This document shows, one piece after another, positions 1 through 10,713 of a stretch of 64,000 nucleotides of DNA. Position 1 is the stretch's first letter, and the number at the start of each line of letters is the position of its first letter. A program made the translations under genes and the position numbers. The stretch is taken from NCBI GenBank assembly GCA_029959085.1, contig JARWIR010000002.1:33691733-33755732 (forward strand). The letters are read 5' to 3'. The notes under the pieces were generated by a model. The model saw only the letters and a list, made by a program, of their open reading frames with translations, was not told the origin of the DNA and made no database searches. This DNA comes from Nemophila menziesii (Eukaryota; Streptophyta; Magnoliopsida; Boraginales; Hydrophyllaceae).

Positions 1-280
1 TCATATTTGCGTCTTACCTTCATTACTTGCGTCTTATTATTTATTTGCATTTTTACTTTAGTCTTTCATACTTAGGATTAATACAAACCAATCAATCAAT
101 CATTATATCTTTTATTTGCTTTCATAAGTGCAACCATTCATTATCTGATAAGCATTGTAGTTAACCAACCGTCCCTGAGAACGAATCTGTTATCACTATT
201 ATTACTTGGGACAACCGTACACTTGCGGTTGTGGTTCAATTACTTTTTGCATTTATTTTAGAACACACAAAGGACCACCA
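1..280 (+). mobile_element. 3' part of the 5' LTR of an Athila-like Ty3/gypsy element
   Basis: The segment ends in ACCACCA at 280 and is followed at once by a primer-binding site, so it is the end of a 5' LTR. It is clearly homologous, in the opposite orientation, to the first 280 or so bases of the solo LTR at 20439-22007: both share the terminal GAACACACAAAGGACCACCA and many internal blocks. The LTR start lies outside the window. Small differences from the solo LTR show that the two are different insertions of one family. Confidence 0.85.
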
Positions 281-286
281 AGTTTT

Positions 287-304
287 TGGCGCCGCTGCCG
301 GGGA
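287..304 (+). other. Primer-binding site, tRNA-Asp type
   Basis: TGGCGCCGCTGCCGGGGA starts 6 bases after the LTR end. It matches the complement of the 3' end of plant tRNA-Asp with one apparent mismatch (C where T is usual at the ninth base). This primer type is known from Athila-group and some other plant Ty3/gypsy elements. The tRNA match is from memory of the family, not from a search. Confidence 0.8.
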
Positions 305-411
305 CGGTAGCGTGTGACCACGGTGTGTATCCTTTAGTGATAGTTGCATTTATTTTTATCAGTTTTACGCTTTTTGTTTGTTCATCTTTTTCGGGTTTTT
401 AGGTTTGGTGT

Positions 412-1483
412 ATGCGAAGGAGACTCTTTAAGGATCTAGAGCCATCACCTCCGATCCTTAATAATCCAGAATCATTAATCAGACTTGCTAACAAGAGAAG
501 AAGAGAATAAGAAGCTAGAGAAGTAGAAGAATTAGCGAACAAAATGAATAATATCAATATCAATAATCAAGGGAACCCAGGAGTTCAACTAGACGAAAAT
601 TCTCAACCAATAGCACCTCCTGGAATTCCCAATCTTCCGGTCTCACCTGTCATTCCTAATCCTCCAGTCCAAGTTCAAATGGTCGACCCATGGTTTCTTA
701 CCGGTCCAGTAGAAGAACCATTCCTTGCCCCTCCTCTTGGGATTGGCCCAGCTAATATCGATGTTCCGAGATTCCGTCCAGATCCTGGTATGCTAGCTCA
801 ATTTCAGAATTTCGGAAACTTTCGTGGCAAGCCCGGAGAAGACCCACTTCGCGCGGTACAAAAATTCATGCAGATTTGCGATTCATACATCACGCAAGGG
901 GTAACAAGGGAGCAAATGCATTATGCTACATTCAGATTTTTCTTAATAGATGGAGCAAGTGAGTGGCATGATTCGCAAGAATCAGGGAAGATTACGAATT
1001 GGGAGCAACTACAGGCTGCGTTTTTCGACAGATATTATCCGTCCAACATGAGGTTAGAAGCTCAACTTGAGTTAACACATTTCAAGCAAGAATATGATGA
1101 AGCGTTGGGTAGAAGTTGGTCGAGATTTCAGAAATGTTTACGAAGAGTCCCTAATCATGACCTTACTGAACAACAACAAATGAAGATTTTCTATAATGGT
1201 CTTGAGGGGAGTTCGAGGAAAGATTTAGATTTATTGTGCGGTGGTGCCTTTTTACGAGTTCAACCTGCGTTTGCAAGAATTATTTTGGATAGAACAGTTG
1301 ATAACGAAGTTGGGTGGAATACCGAAAGAACACCAGTTAAAGGAGGAGTTAATAATGTCAACATTGAAGAACAGTTCAACTCCTTAGAGAACAAGATACA
1401 AACCACACTAGAACAACAGTTGAGACAACTTACTTTAGCCGTGAAAGAGGGTTTTTCGAATAAGAGAGTTGAGGTAAAGGTTG
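412..1483 (+). pseudogene. gag: gag of an Athila-like Ty3/gypsy retrotransposon, truncated
   Basis: Gag would form the capsid of the retrotransposon particle. The long open part runs from an ATG at 544 to a stop at 1491. An upstream ATG at 412 lies in the same frame and begins MRRRLFKDLEPSPP; this frame is cut by TAA at 508-510 and then continues in frame through EAREVEELANK to the Met at 544. I therefore take 412 as the likely native start. A proline-rich N-terminus is followed by a retrotransposon gag core from about residue 70 of the long ORF, with FRGKPGEDP and the W(H/E)-DRYYP region. The last residues and the stop (GTTGACTTTTAG) are satellite sequence, so the gene is cut near 1483. No zinc knuckle, protease or pol remains. 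The junction base is uncertain by a few positions. Confidence 0.8.
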
Positions 1484-3253
1484 ACTTTTAGGTTGTTTTT
1501 AATATTCTATTTTAGGATATCGTATTTTGGGTTCGTTAGGTTTTTACCAACCGTAACATTCAACCCTAATTTCTAAAATCTCTAACATTACCCTAAACTA
1601 TAAACACAAAACCTTAACCCTATAACCTACACCTAATCCATCACCATAAGCCCTAAATACTAACCATAAGCACTAACAATAAACCGTAACCAGAAACCCC
1701 AGAACCTAAACACTGAACCTTATACCCTAATCCCAAAACCTTAATCACTGAACCCTAACCATGGAAAGGATAATAACGTGAAGATTTTGGCTCATTTCTA
1801 TTATCTAAACACACTGCAAACCAGTTTTAAGATTTTTGAAGTTCCCTGGAGGATTTTCTCTACCTTTTGCATACTTTCTCAGAATAGGGCAAATAATATA
1901 TGTTTTTTGAGTGCGTTGGGCCTTCTGGGACCGAAAGATCGCTTCGCTATCTAGATCATCTGTTTTACGTTTTGAGATGTGTTTTGTTGACTTTTAGGTT
2001 GTTCTTAGTATTCTATTTTAGGATATCATATTTTGGGTCCGTTAGGTTTTTACCAAACGTAACATTCAACCCTAAATTCCAAAATCTCTAACATTATACC
2101 CTAAACCATAAACACAAAACCTTATCCCAATAACCTACAACTAACCCATCACCATAAGCCCTAAATACAAACCATAAACACTAACAATAAACCGTAACCA
2201 GAAACCCCAAACCCTAAACACTATACCCTATACCCTAATCATAAAATCTTAATCACTGAACCCTAACCATGGAAAGGATAATAACGTGAAGATTTTGGCT
2301 TGTTTCTATCATCCAAACGCTCTGCAAAACGTTTTTAAGATTTTGAACTTTCCAGTAGAATTTTCGCTAACTTTCGCATACTTTCTCAGAATTGGGAACA
2401 TAATATATGTTTTTTGAGTGCGTTGGGCCTTCTGGGACCGACATATAGCTTCTCGATCTAAGATCATTTGTTTTACATTTTGATATGTGTTTTGTTGACT
2501 TTTAGGTTGTTTATAATATTCTATCTTAGTATATCGTATTTTGGGTCTGTTAGGTTTTTACCAACAGTAACATTCAACCCTAATTTCTAAAATCTCTAAC
2601 ATTATACCCTAAACTATAAACACGAAATCTTAACCCTATAACCTACACCTAATCCATCACCATAAGCCCTAAATACTAACCATAAACACTAAAAATAAAC
2701 CGTAACCAGAAACCCCGAACCCTAAACACTAAATCCTATACTCTATATCCTAATACCAAAAACTTAATTACTGACCCTAACCATGGAAAGAATAATAACG
2801 TGAAGATTTTGGTTCATTTCTATCATCCAAATACTCTGCAAACCATTTTAAAGATTTTTGAAGTTCCTGGGAGGGTTTTTGCTAACTTTCGCCATACTTT
2901 CTCAGAATGGGGCACATAATATATGTTTTTTGAGTGTGTTGGGCCTTCAGGGACCGACATATAGCTTCTCTATCTAAGATCATTAGTTTTACGTTTTGAG
3001 ATGTGTTTTGTTGACTTTTAGGTTGTTTTTAATATTCTATTTTAGTATATCGTATTTTGGGCCCGTTAAGTTTTTATCAACCGTAACATTCAACCATTAT
3101 TTCTAAAATCTCTAACATTATACCCTAAACCATAAACACAAAACCTTAACCCCATAACCTACACCTAATCCATCACCATAAGCCCTAAATACTAACCATA
3201 AACACTAACAGTAAACCGTAACAAGAAACCCCAAACCGTAAACACTAAACCCT
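1484..3253. repeat. Satellite array, left arm segment 1 (about 3.5 monomers)
   Basis: Tandem monomers are recognised by the anchor ATGGAAAGGATAATAACGTG at 1761, 2269 and, with one base change, 2783, giving spacings of 508 and 514 bp. Each monomer has a 300-330 bp unique part (TTTCTCAGAATGGGGCACAT, TTCTGGGACCGACATATAGC) and a 170-190 bp C/A-rich part made of degenerate CCCTAAA-like units. The first copy begins abruptly inside the GTTGACTTTTAGG segment at the gag junction. No gene is present. Confidence 0.95.
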
Positions 3254-3786
3254 TATTGGTGTGGGGATTATAATGAAATTACTAAAGTTGAAGAAAGAAT
3301 GGGTTGTACTAGCCTTCATAAGAGCTCTCATGAATTTGTGGAATGTATTAATGATAATGGGATGGTGGAACATCCTAGCCAAGGGTGTTACTACACTTGG
3401 ACTAATAGAAGAATGGATGGTTTTGTATCTAGTAAAATAGATAAAATCTTCATAAATGATGCTTGGTTCACTTGTTTCAAGTCTCATTTGATGATTGAAG
3501 CTCCTGGAATTTCAGATCACTCTAATCTTATCCTCAAAATTCAGGGGAGTTTAAATGCTAAACCTTCAACTTTTAAATTTTTTAATGTTTGGATTGACCA
3601 TGATGAATTTCTGCCTTTGATTGAAAAGGTGTGGAAAGTTGAGGTCAAAGGAAGTATGATGTATAAAGTGGTGAATAAATTGAAGGAAGTAAATAAAGCT
3701 CTAAAGATTTTCAATAGGAAATATTTTCACCACTCTACATAAGAAATAATGAAGCTTAAGGAGGATCTTGAGAAGGTAGCAATTAT
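3254..3786 (+). pseudogene. LINE A1 ORF2, endonuclease C-terminal fragment
   Basis: Part of an APE-type endonuclease domain, which nicks target DNA to prime reverse transcription. The readable frame contains the conserved serine/lysine region SSKIDKIF and the active-site motif SDHS, followed by the linker KVWKVEVKGSMMYKVV leading toward the reverse transcriptase. The reading frame stops early (TAA at 3740-3742) where LINE A2 has a CAA codon. The N-terminal catalytic motifs (SWNVRG, LLETK) are missing because of 5' truncation. The fragment ends where LINE B inserted and resumes at 7747. Confidence 0.9.
3773..3786. repeat. Left target-site duplication of LINE B
   Basis: AAGGTAGCAATTAT here and AAGGTAACAATTAT at 7733-7746 differ by one base. 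The corresponding uninterrupted site in LINE A2 and A3 is AAGGTACAAATTAT. This 14-bp duplication defines the LINE B insertion precisely. Confidence 0.88.
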
Positions 3787-3968
3787 TTTTTTAGCTCGTT
3801 AAAATTACTTTTATTCAAACTCATTGAAAATACAAGCTAAAGGAATGTTAACCTTCTACCGTAGTAGCCAAAATTAACTCTCCCTATACAACTATTACAT
3901 GTAGACTAACTTGAAATAAAGTTACTACTTTCTAGTCTACTAAAAAAACATTAATCAAGGAATTACAA
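3787..3968 (-). other. LINE B 3' UTR
   Basis: Non-coding tail between the ORF2 stop and poly(A). On the minus strand it contains AATAGTTGTATAGGG, sharing GTTGTATAGGG with the repeated motif of the LINE A 3' UTR. It also contains GTAGACTAG and TAGTCTAC elements that could pair into a stem. A second copy of nearly the same tail is at 11792-12029. Confidence 0.7.
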
Positions 3969-6900
3969 TCACACTACAACTCTACTTTCTTCTAACTTCA
4001 CTTTCAAATCCCAATTTTTTATTAGCTTTTTGTTCTCTGTCGTGTTGCGTAGCTTCTCTTTGTGCCATAACCTGTTTTTTACATCATCTTTAATATCTTT
4101 GATAACCTTTTCATAGCTGAATTTTCTGCCTTCAAACACACTTTCATTTCTAGCTATCCATAGTCTATATAAATAACTATGAAAGCTAAGTATAATCACC
4201 TCATTTATGAATGTATGGCTCTTTGCTCTTTCTATCATCCAATTCAGCATTTCTATCCATTCTAAGCAATGCACATTACACTCATTCAGTTTACACCACT
4301 CTTTCCATATAGATTTAGCTAACTCAAACTTCACAAAGAGATGTTCTCTACACTCTTTCTCCTTTCCACATAAACCACATAATTCTGAAATATTCATTCC
4401 CCATTTTACCAATCTATCACTTGTAGCTAATCTATTTAGGCAAATCAACCAAGTTATAATTCTAAGCTTAGGAGTTACCTTCTTGTGCCACACTAGATCA
4501 GCCCATTCTACACTAGGGTTTTTATCTTCAATATCCATCATTGTGAGCTGAGAGTTGAAGCCTGTTTTATCTCCATTTTTCCAGCAAATTTCGTCCCTTC
4601 CTGTACTCAAAATCACCTCATTTAATTGTCCCCTTATCTCTCCATAACCTGCTGGGATTCTCCACCTACCATTACCAAAGTAAGATGCAACTTTTTTGTT
4701 CAAATTCCTCTCCCTAATCTGATTTGGGAAGAGTTCATTGATACTCAAATTATTTAACCATCTATCTTCAACAAAATAGGTTCCATTACCATCCTTCACA
4801 TGATGAACTATGAATTTGTAAGCTAAATTTCTGACTTTTAACATACATCTCCATACCCAAGGCATATGAGGATTATATTTTATCCCCCAAATACATTTAC
4901 CTCTACTCCAATTAGCTTTTACCCATTGGGACCACACATTGTCTTCCATTCCGTACATTCTCCAAAAAGACTTTAGAATACAAGTTTGATTGATAATTCT
5001 CAAACTAGGTATACCAAGTCCTCCCTCTTCTTTAGGCCTACACACTTTATTCCAAGCAACTTTAGCTCCATTAGGTGAATCTGAATAAACTTTCCAAAGA
5101 AATCTTGATATTTTACGCTTTATTATGTGAACAACTTTGGCTGGCAAAAACATACTATTACACCAATATCTCACTTTGCTTTGGAGAACACTCTTGATAC
5201 GGTGAGCTCTCCCAGCATATGTAAGATGTTTATGCATCCATCCCTCCATTGAACTACATATTTTGTCCACCAAAACTTCACAATCACCTGCCTTTGGTTT
5301 ACTTGGAGTAAGAGGTGTCCCCAAGTATCTCACAGGCAGTTTCCCTTCTTTCACATCCAAGATCTTACAAATGTCTTTCTTAATCTGATTTGTCAATCCT
5401 AGGCAATATATTTCACTTTTTTCTGGACTCAATTGAAGACCAGAAAGTCTAGAAAAAATACATAACCCCTTTTTAAGTCTCCTGGCCGAGTTAATATCTC
5501 CTCCAAAAAATAGCAAACAATCATCAGCAAATATTAGGTGGTTGAGCTTTAACCTTTCACATTGAGGGTGAAAAACAAAGCTCTTTTGACTTTCTACTTG
5601 CTTCATGATTGCTGAAAAAGCTTCCATACATATGACAAATAGGTATGGAGAAATAGGATCTCCTTGCCTCAATCCTCTACCTCCCTTGAAATAACATGTT
5701 ACTTCACCATTAATACACAAAGAATATGATGGAGTAGTTATACACATTTCCACCCGATCCACAAACACATCCTTGAAACCCAAAGCTAACAACATATTCT
5801 TCACAAACATCCATTTAACTGTGTCATAAGCTTTCTGTAAATCAAGATTGAGAGTACAAGAAGGTTTACCTCTTTTTTGTCATAACCATCCACTACACTT
5901 TGTGCCACTAGTACATTGTCTGAAATACAACTTCCTCCCACAAATGCAGCTTGATTTGATGATATAATAGTTGATAGGCACTTCTTCATTCTATTAGCCA
6001 AAAGTTTTGAAATTCCTTTGTATAATATATTGCAACAAGCAATATGCCTAAACTGTTTCAATGTTCTTGGTACTTAACTTTAGGAATTAACACAAGATTA
6101 GTTGAATTTACTTGTCTTAATAGCCTTATGTTCTTCAACACATACTTGATTGCAACACACACATCATCTCCTACAATGTCCCAAGCTGCCTTATAGAAAG
6201 CACTAGTGAATCCATCAGGCCCAGGAGCTTTATTATCATCAATTGAAAATATAGCTTCTTTTATCTCCTTGTTTTGTACTTCCTCTATCATATTCATAGC
6301 TTCTCTTCCATCGATCTCTTTGTTGAGTAGTCTTTTCAAACCATCCACTGAAATTTCTTCCACTGGATCCTTTTGTTCTCCTAATAATTTTTTGTAATAC
6401 TCAACAAAACCTTCCTTTATCTTCTCTTCATTTTCTGATATTACTCCGTCCTCCATCATAAGTGATGAAACTCGGTTTCCAACTGATTTTGCTTTAATAT
6501 ATTGATGATAAAATCTAGATCCCACATCACTCTCTTTATCCCATTGAATTCTGGATTTCTGTTTTAAAAATTCTTGCTCGTTCTCCAAGATGTTTCTGAA
6601 TTGTTCCATGACCTCTTTTTCCTTTTCTAGTTGACTTAAATCGCCATTCAAGCTTTTGGATTGTAGTTCATCCAATTCTTTCTTCACTCTCTCTTTATCT
6701 TGATTTGTATGCCCAAAGAACTTTCGGTTAAATATCTTTAGCTCCTTCTTGACTTCTTTAAGCTTTGACACCACTTGATACATAGGCGATCCTTCCACAT
6801 AAATACTCCAAGCTTTCATTACAGTTGGTTTGAATTCCTTGTGAGCAATCCATATATTATAAAATTTGAAGGTAGTAGGTCCTCGTTTGTATCCTCCTTG

Positions 6901-7595
6901 GATGTTTATAAGTAGAGGAGAGTGATCTGAAATACCTGGAGAATCAACCACCACACTAGAAACAAAGTTAGAAAACCAAGACGTGTTTGCAAACACTCTA
7001 TCAATTCTGCTAGAAGTAAATCCAACACTTTGTTTATTACTCCAAGTGTGTATACATCCTGAACTTTGATGTTCCATAATCTCCACATCATTTATACATT
7101 CTTCAAAAGCATAAGCACAAGCTTGTAATACCTCACACCCCAATCTATCCTCACAAGCTAAAATATCATTGAATTCCCCACTAACTACCCATGGAACATT
7201 TCCCACTATAATTTTCCATCCCCTAAGTGTTTCCCAAAGTCCTAACCTCATATTATCATCATTTTCAGCATATATAGAAGACACAAAAAACATACTATCT
7301 ATCCCAACCTCTTTTACTTCACACAAAATTGCTTGTGAAGTCATACTCACACACTTGACACTAACTCTATTTTGATCCCACCTAACACAAATTCTACCCC
7401 TCTCATCTTTCTCATGATTGGTAATAGAATCCCAACTCACTAAATGATACTCACAAAACCTATTAAAACTAACTCTACGCATTTTTGTTTCCAATAAACC
7501 CACTAAACTAATTTTTTTGTTTCTTATATAACTTTCAACTTCTTTTTTTTATAGGCCTTATTTAGGCCTCTCACATTCCAAGAGCTTATCAACAT
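3969..7595 (-). pseudogene. LINE B ORF2: endonuclease / reverse transcriptase / zf-RVT
   Basis: ORF2 starts at ATG 7595 (M-L-I-S-S-W-N-V-R-G), overlapping the ORF1 stop by 7 nt. Endonuclease motifs are LLETK, SGEFND (usual form GDFN) and SDHS. The reverse transcriptase shows NKAPGPDGF, GGRGLRQGDP and the catalytic LIFADDC near 5520-5540. The C-terminal zf-RVT region has WLICLNRLATSDRL and CGLCGKEKECREHLF; the next usual Cys appears as Phe (FVKF). Three frame breaks interrupt it: an A-run near 7545, a 1-nt shift near 6070 and an A-run near 5880. From about 5880 to the stop at 3969 the frame is open, over 600 codons. Frame breaks at A-runs could be real mutations or assembly errors, so the element may be closer to intact than it appears. 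Confidence 0.9.
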
Positions 7596-7732
7596 CTATC
7601 AGGAGGATCATTAATATGCTCCTCTGAATTGGAGCCCATGAAACTAGACAAAGCTTGCTCTAAATTGTTGTTTGCAATATTTAAAGGAGTAAATGGATTA
7701 GTAGATACAATAACCTGATTTTTTGGTGAATC
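7589..7732 (-). pseudogene. LINE B ORF1, C-terminal remnant
   Basis: About 46 codons read on the minus strand and end at TGA 7589-7591 (final residues INDPPDRC). The remnant resembles the C-terminal end of LINE A ORF1, which also has a LEQAL/LEEAL segment and a final acidic/proline tail (PPDLNDN). The domain part of ORF1 is lost to 5' truncation at 7732. The stop overlaps the ORF2 start in ATGTTGA, the same arrangement as in LINE A. Confidence 0.75.
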
Positions 7733-7746
7733 AAGGTAACAATTAT
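7733..7746. repeat. Right target-site duplication of LINE B
   Basis: AAGGTAACAATTAT, paired with 3773-3786 with one mismatch. LINE A1 sequence resumes immediately after it. Confidence 0.88.
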
Positions 7747-10444
7747 GCTTATGAATGGTTGTCAATCTATGCTTTCCATTGAGAAGGAGCTTAGGGACAA
7801 GCTTATGCATCTTCTTAATATTCAAGAGGAGGTTTTAAAGCAAAAATCTGGGATTACTTGGGCTCAAAAGGGTGATTGTAGTACTACCCTTTATCATTAG
7901 AGCATCAAGGCTAGAATTACTCAAAACCGAGTTGCCTCTATTGTGACTGAAAATGGTGATATTGTTGTTGAAGATGAGGCTATTCATGATGAATTTATTA
8001 AGTACTACACTAGTATAATTTGTACTAAGGATGTTTATGAAGAAAATGTTAGATCTAGTTGCTTAAAAAAGCTTGTTGATAAAGCTATTACTAATGAAGA
8101 AGCTAATGAAATGGTGAAAGACATTACTAGTAAGGAGATTAAAGAAGCTATTTTTTCTTTAGATATCTCAAAGGCTCCTGGCCCAGATGGTTTTAATAGT
8201 GCTTTCTTCAAAGCTACTTGGAATATTATTGGGGAGGATGTTTGTAATGCTATAAAGGAAACTTTCAAGAATAGACAAATCTTGAAGCAAATTAATGATA
8301 CTAATCTTGTTCTTATTCCTAAGGTTAAAAACCCCACTTCAGTGAAGAGTTTTAGGCCCATTGCTTGTTGTAATATCCTTTACAAAGCTATATATAAAAT
8401 CATTGCTAATAGGATGAAGAAAAGTCTTGAGGAACTTATATCTAAAAATCAAGCTACTTTTGTGGGAGGAAGAAGTATTTTTTGATAATATATTGGTTGC
8501 TCAAAGTGTGGTGGTAGGTTATGATAGAAAGGATTTGAGTCCAAGGTGTACTTTAAATATTGATCTTCAAAAGGCATTTGATACAATTAATTGGAGGTAC
8601 CTTATTCAACTGCTTCACATTATGGGATTTCATGATAAGTTTATCTCTTGGATCAAGATGTGTATTTCTACACCTATGTTCCCTAAGTGTATTAATGGGA
8701 GTGTGCGTGGTTCTTTCAAAGGAGAAAGAGGATTAAGACAAGGTGATCCTTTATCTCCTTATCTATTTGGTGTATGTATGCAAGGTTTCTCTTCTATTCT
8801 TGAGAAAGTGGCACATAATAAAGCTTTTACTTATCACCCTAATTGTGCTAGAATGGATTTGAACCATGTTATATTTGTTGATGATTGTTTAGTATTCTTT
8901 AATGGTGATAAGGACTCGGCCATGAGACTAAAACAAGGCCTTGATCTCTTCTCTAGACTTTCTGGCATTAAAATAAGTCCTGAAAAGAGTGAGCTATATA
9001 TGGGAGGTTGTAACAAGGACCTTCACGATGATTTAGTAGTATTATCAATGTTAAGAAGGGTAAACTTCCTGTTAGATATCTTGGGGTTCCTTTAACTACA
9101 AAGGGTCCTAATAATTTAATGTGTGCTACCCTTATTAATAATATAGTTGGAAGTGTTGAAGGGTGGATGCATAGAGTCCTTACATTTGCAGGAAGGCTTC
9201 ATTTAATCAAGAGTGTTTTGCAAAGTAAAGCTAGATATTGGTTTAATGTAATGATTCTTCCAATGGGAGTTATTCATGAGATAGAATCACTCTTGAGTAG
9301 ATTTCTTTGGAAGGGTAATACTAATGACTTTCATGGAGCTAAAGTGGCTTGGAAAGAGTTATGTCAAAGCAAAGAAATATTAGGACTAGGCATACCTAAT
9401 CTTCTCCAAATAAATCAAGTTGCTATTCTTAAAGCTTTTTGGAGAATGTATGGTTATAAAGATAATATTTGATCTCAATGGGTCTACTCAAATTGGCTAA
9501 GGAATAAGAGTATATGGAGCATTACATATGATAGTAAACTTCCTTGGACATGGAGAGCTATGCTTAATGTGAGGTACCTTGCTTTTAAATAAATTATACA
9601 TATGATGTTGGAAATGGAGAGAGAACATATATGTTAAATGCTAGATAGATAAAGGGAAAGTGTGTTGGTGATATTTGTGAACATAAAGATGTTATTTCTT
9701 TAGGGAATTACAATATTAACAAAAAGGTGATGGATTATTATATTGGGAAGAGGTGGAGATTTACACCTAGGCTCAACAAGGTGTATGAGGTGGTAAAGGA
9801 TATGATGCTTAATAAAGAAAATGACACTATAAGATGGGGAGATAAAGGTTTTAAGGCCTCAGATGTTATGTTGACCTAAGGGGTCCTAATGAGAAAACAA
9901 ATGGTATAGTGTGGTGTGGCATAAATGGAGTATGCCAAAGCACAAGTTTTGTGCTTGGTTAATTTGTAAGGATATATTAAGCACTAAAGATAGGCTTAGT
10001 AAGTGGGGAATGGAAGTGGACAAGTTGTGCTACCTTTGCTTTGAAGAACATGAATCTAGAGATCACCTATTTGTGAATTGCATATTTACTACTTTGGCTT
10101 GGAAGGAGATTTGTGCTCTTCATAATTGGCACAACTCGGATAATACTTGGGAGGAAAGACTTGATTTTATGCTTAAGTTTGATGGTAACACCTAAAAAGA
10201 TACCATATCAAACATTACATTTCTTAGCTTTCTTTATTGTATTTGGGATATGAGGAATAAAAAGGACTTTAAAAAGATGCACCCTAAATATGAGGATATT
10301 GTGAAAATAGTTGTGAAAGATGTTTAATACACACTTTGGAATAGAAAGTTATTTAAAAGGAGTGTTGAGAATATGAGATTGGTGGAAAGATGGGAGCTAC
10401 ATGGAGTACTCAAGGGAGGTGAGCAAGAAGAAAAAGGAAGCTAG
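7747..10444 (+). pseudogene. LINE A1 ORF2, reverse transcriptase and C-terminal part
   Basis: Continuation of ORF2 after the nested LINE B. It holds the linker, the reverse transcriptase (APGPDGFNSAFFKATW, FRPIACCNILYKA, GERGLRQGDPLSPYL) and the C-terminal zf-RVT region (CAWLICKDILSTKDRL, CYLCFEEHESRDHLF, then CIFTTLAW). The catalytic motif reads FVDD in place of FADD near 8874-8884. Several defects break it: an in-frame TAG near 7900, an insertion in a T-run near 8478, a frameshift near 9035, a stop at 9472 and further breaks before 9911. The normal end corresponds to the TAG at 10442-10444. This copy is inactive. Confidence 0.9.
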
Positions 10445-10713
10445 CTTGGAGCTTGGACCTAGTAATAGATATTAGCAATTGTTGTATAGGGTTAAATATC
10501 CTAGCAATGGTTGTATAGGGTGCTCTTACGTTGATTTATTTTTTTCTAGCAATGGTTGTATAGGTTGTTTGAAAGTTGATAGGTTTACTTTCCTAGTAAA
10601 TGTTGTATAGGGTTTGTTTTTCCTAGCCATGCTTGTTTTTGAGTCAAAAACAAGTAGGGGTTTGATTTGTACTTGTCATTTTGCGGATATAAAATGGTAG
10701 GTTTGATAAAAAA
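10445..10713 (+). other. LINE A1 3' UTR with repeated motif, hairpin and poly(A)
   Basis: Four degenerate copies of CTAGCAATGGTTGTATAGGG follow one another at 30-45 bp spacing between about 10470 and 10605, followed by a partial copy (CTAGCCATGCTTG). The partial copy leads into a hairpin at 10632-10654 (CTTGTTTTT / AAAAACAAG around GAGTC). The tail is GGTAGGTTTGATAAAAAAAAA. The same layout recurs in LINE A2 and A3. Confidence 0.8.

Larger units (their letters stand above)
3787..7732 (-). mobile_element. LINE B: L1-type retrotransposon, 5'-truncated in ORF1, nested in LINE A1
   Basis: Minus-strand insertion whose poly(A) tail reads as a T-run at 3787-3792. Reading on the minus strand it carries the last 45 or so codons of ORF1, ORF2 (endonuclease, reverse transcriptase, zf-RVT) and a 3' UTR of about 180 bp. 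It is flanked by a 14-bp target-site duplication in LINE A1 sequence. Its proteins differ clearly from LINE A, so it is a separate family. It is less decayed than the LINE A copies, in keeping with its younger nested position. Confidence 0.93.
3254..10713 (+). mobile_element. LINE A1: 5'-truncated L1-type retrotransposon, split by nested LINE B
   Basis: Plus-strand LINE lacking its 5' UTR, ORF1 and the first part of the endonuclease. It starts at 3254 within the region homologous to about 18449 in LINE A2 and ends in a poly(A) tract (10708-10716). It is flanked by direct copies of AAACACTAAACCCT at 3240-3253 and 10714-10727, which are target-site duplications. The same satellite position is used by LINE A2, A3, the ORF1-only element and the SINE. 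A minus-strand LINE of another family occupies 3787-7732, so A1's own length is about 3.5 kb. Confidence 0.92.

Noticed and set aside
1484..3253. True interstitial telomere array
   Set aside because: The CCCTAAA-like words are degenerate and irregularly spaced; no run of perfect tandem TTTAGGG units is seen, only telomere-like words.
4207..4551. Plus-strand 114-codon frame inside LINE B
   Set aside because: It is the antisense shadow of the zf-RVT part of LINE B ORF2, which has clear motifs.
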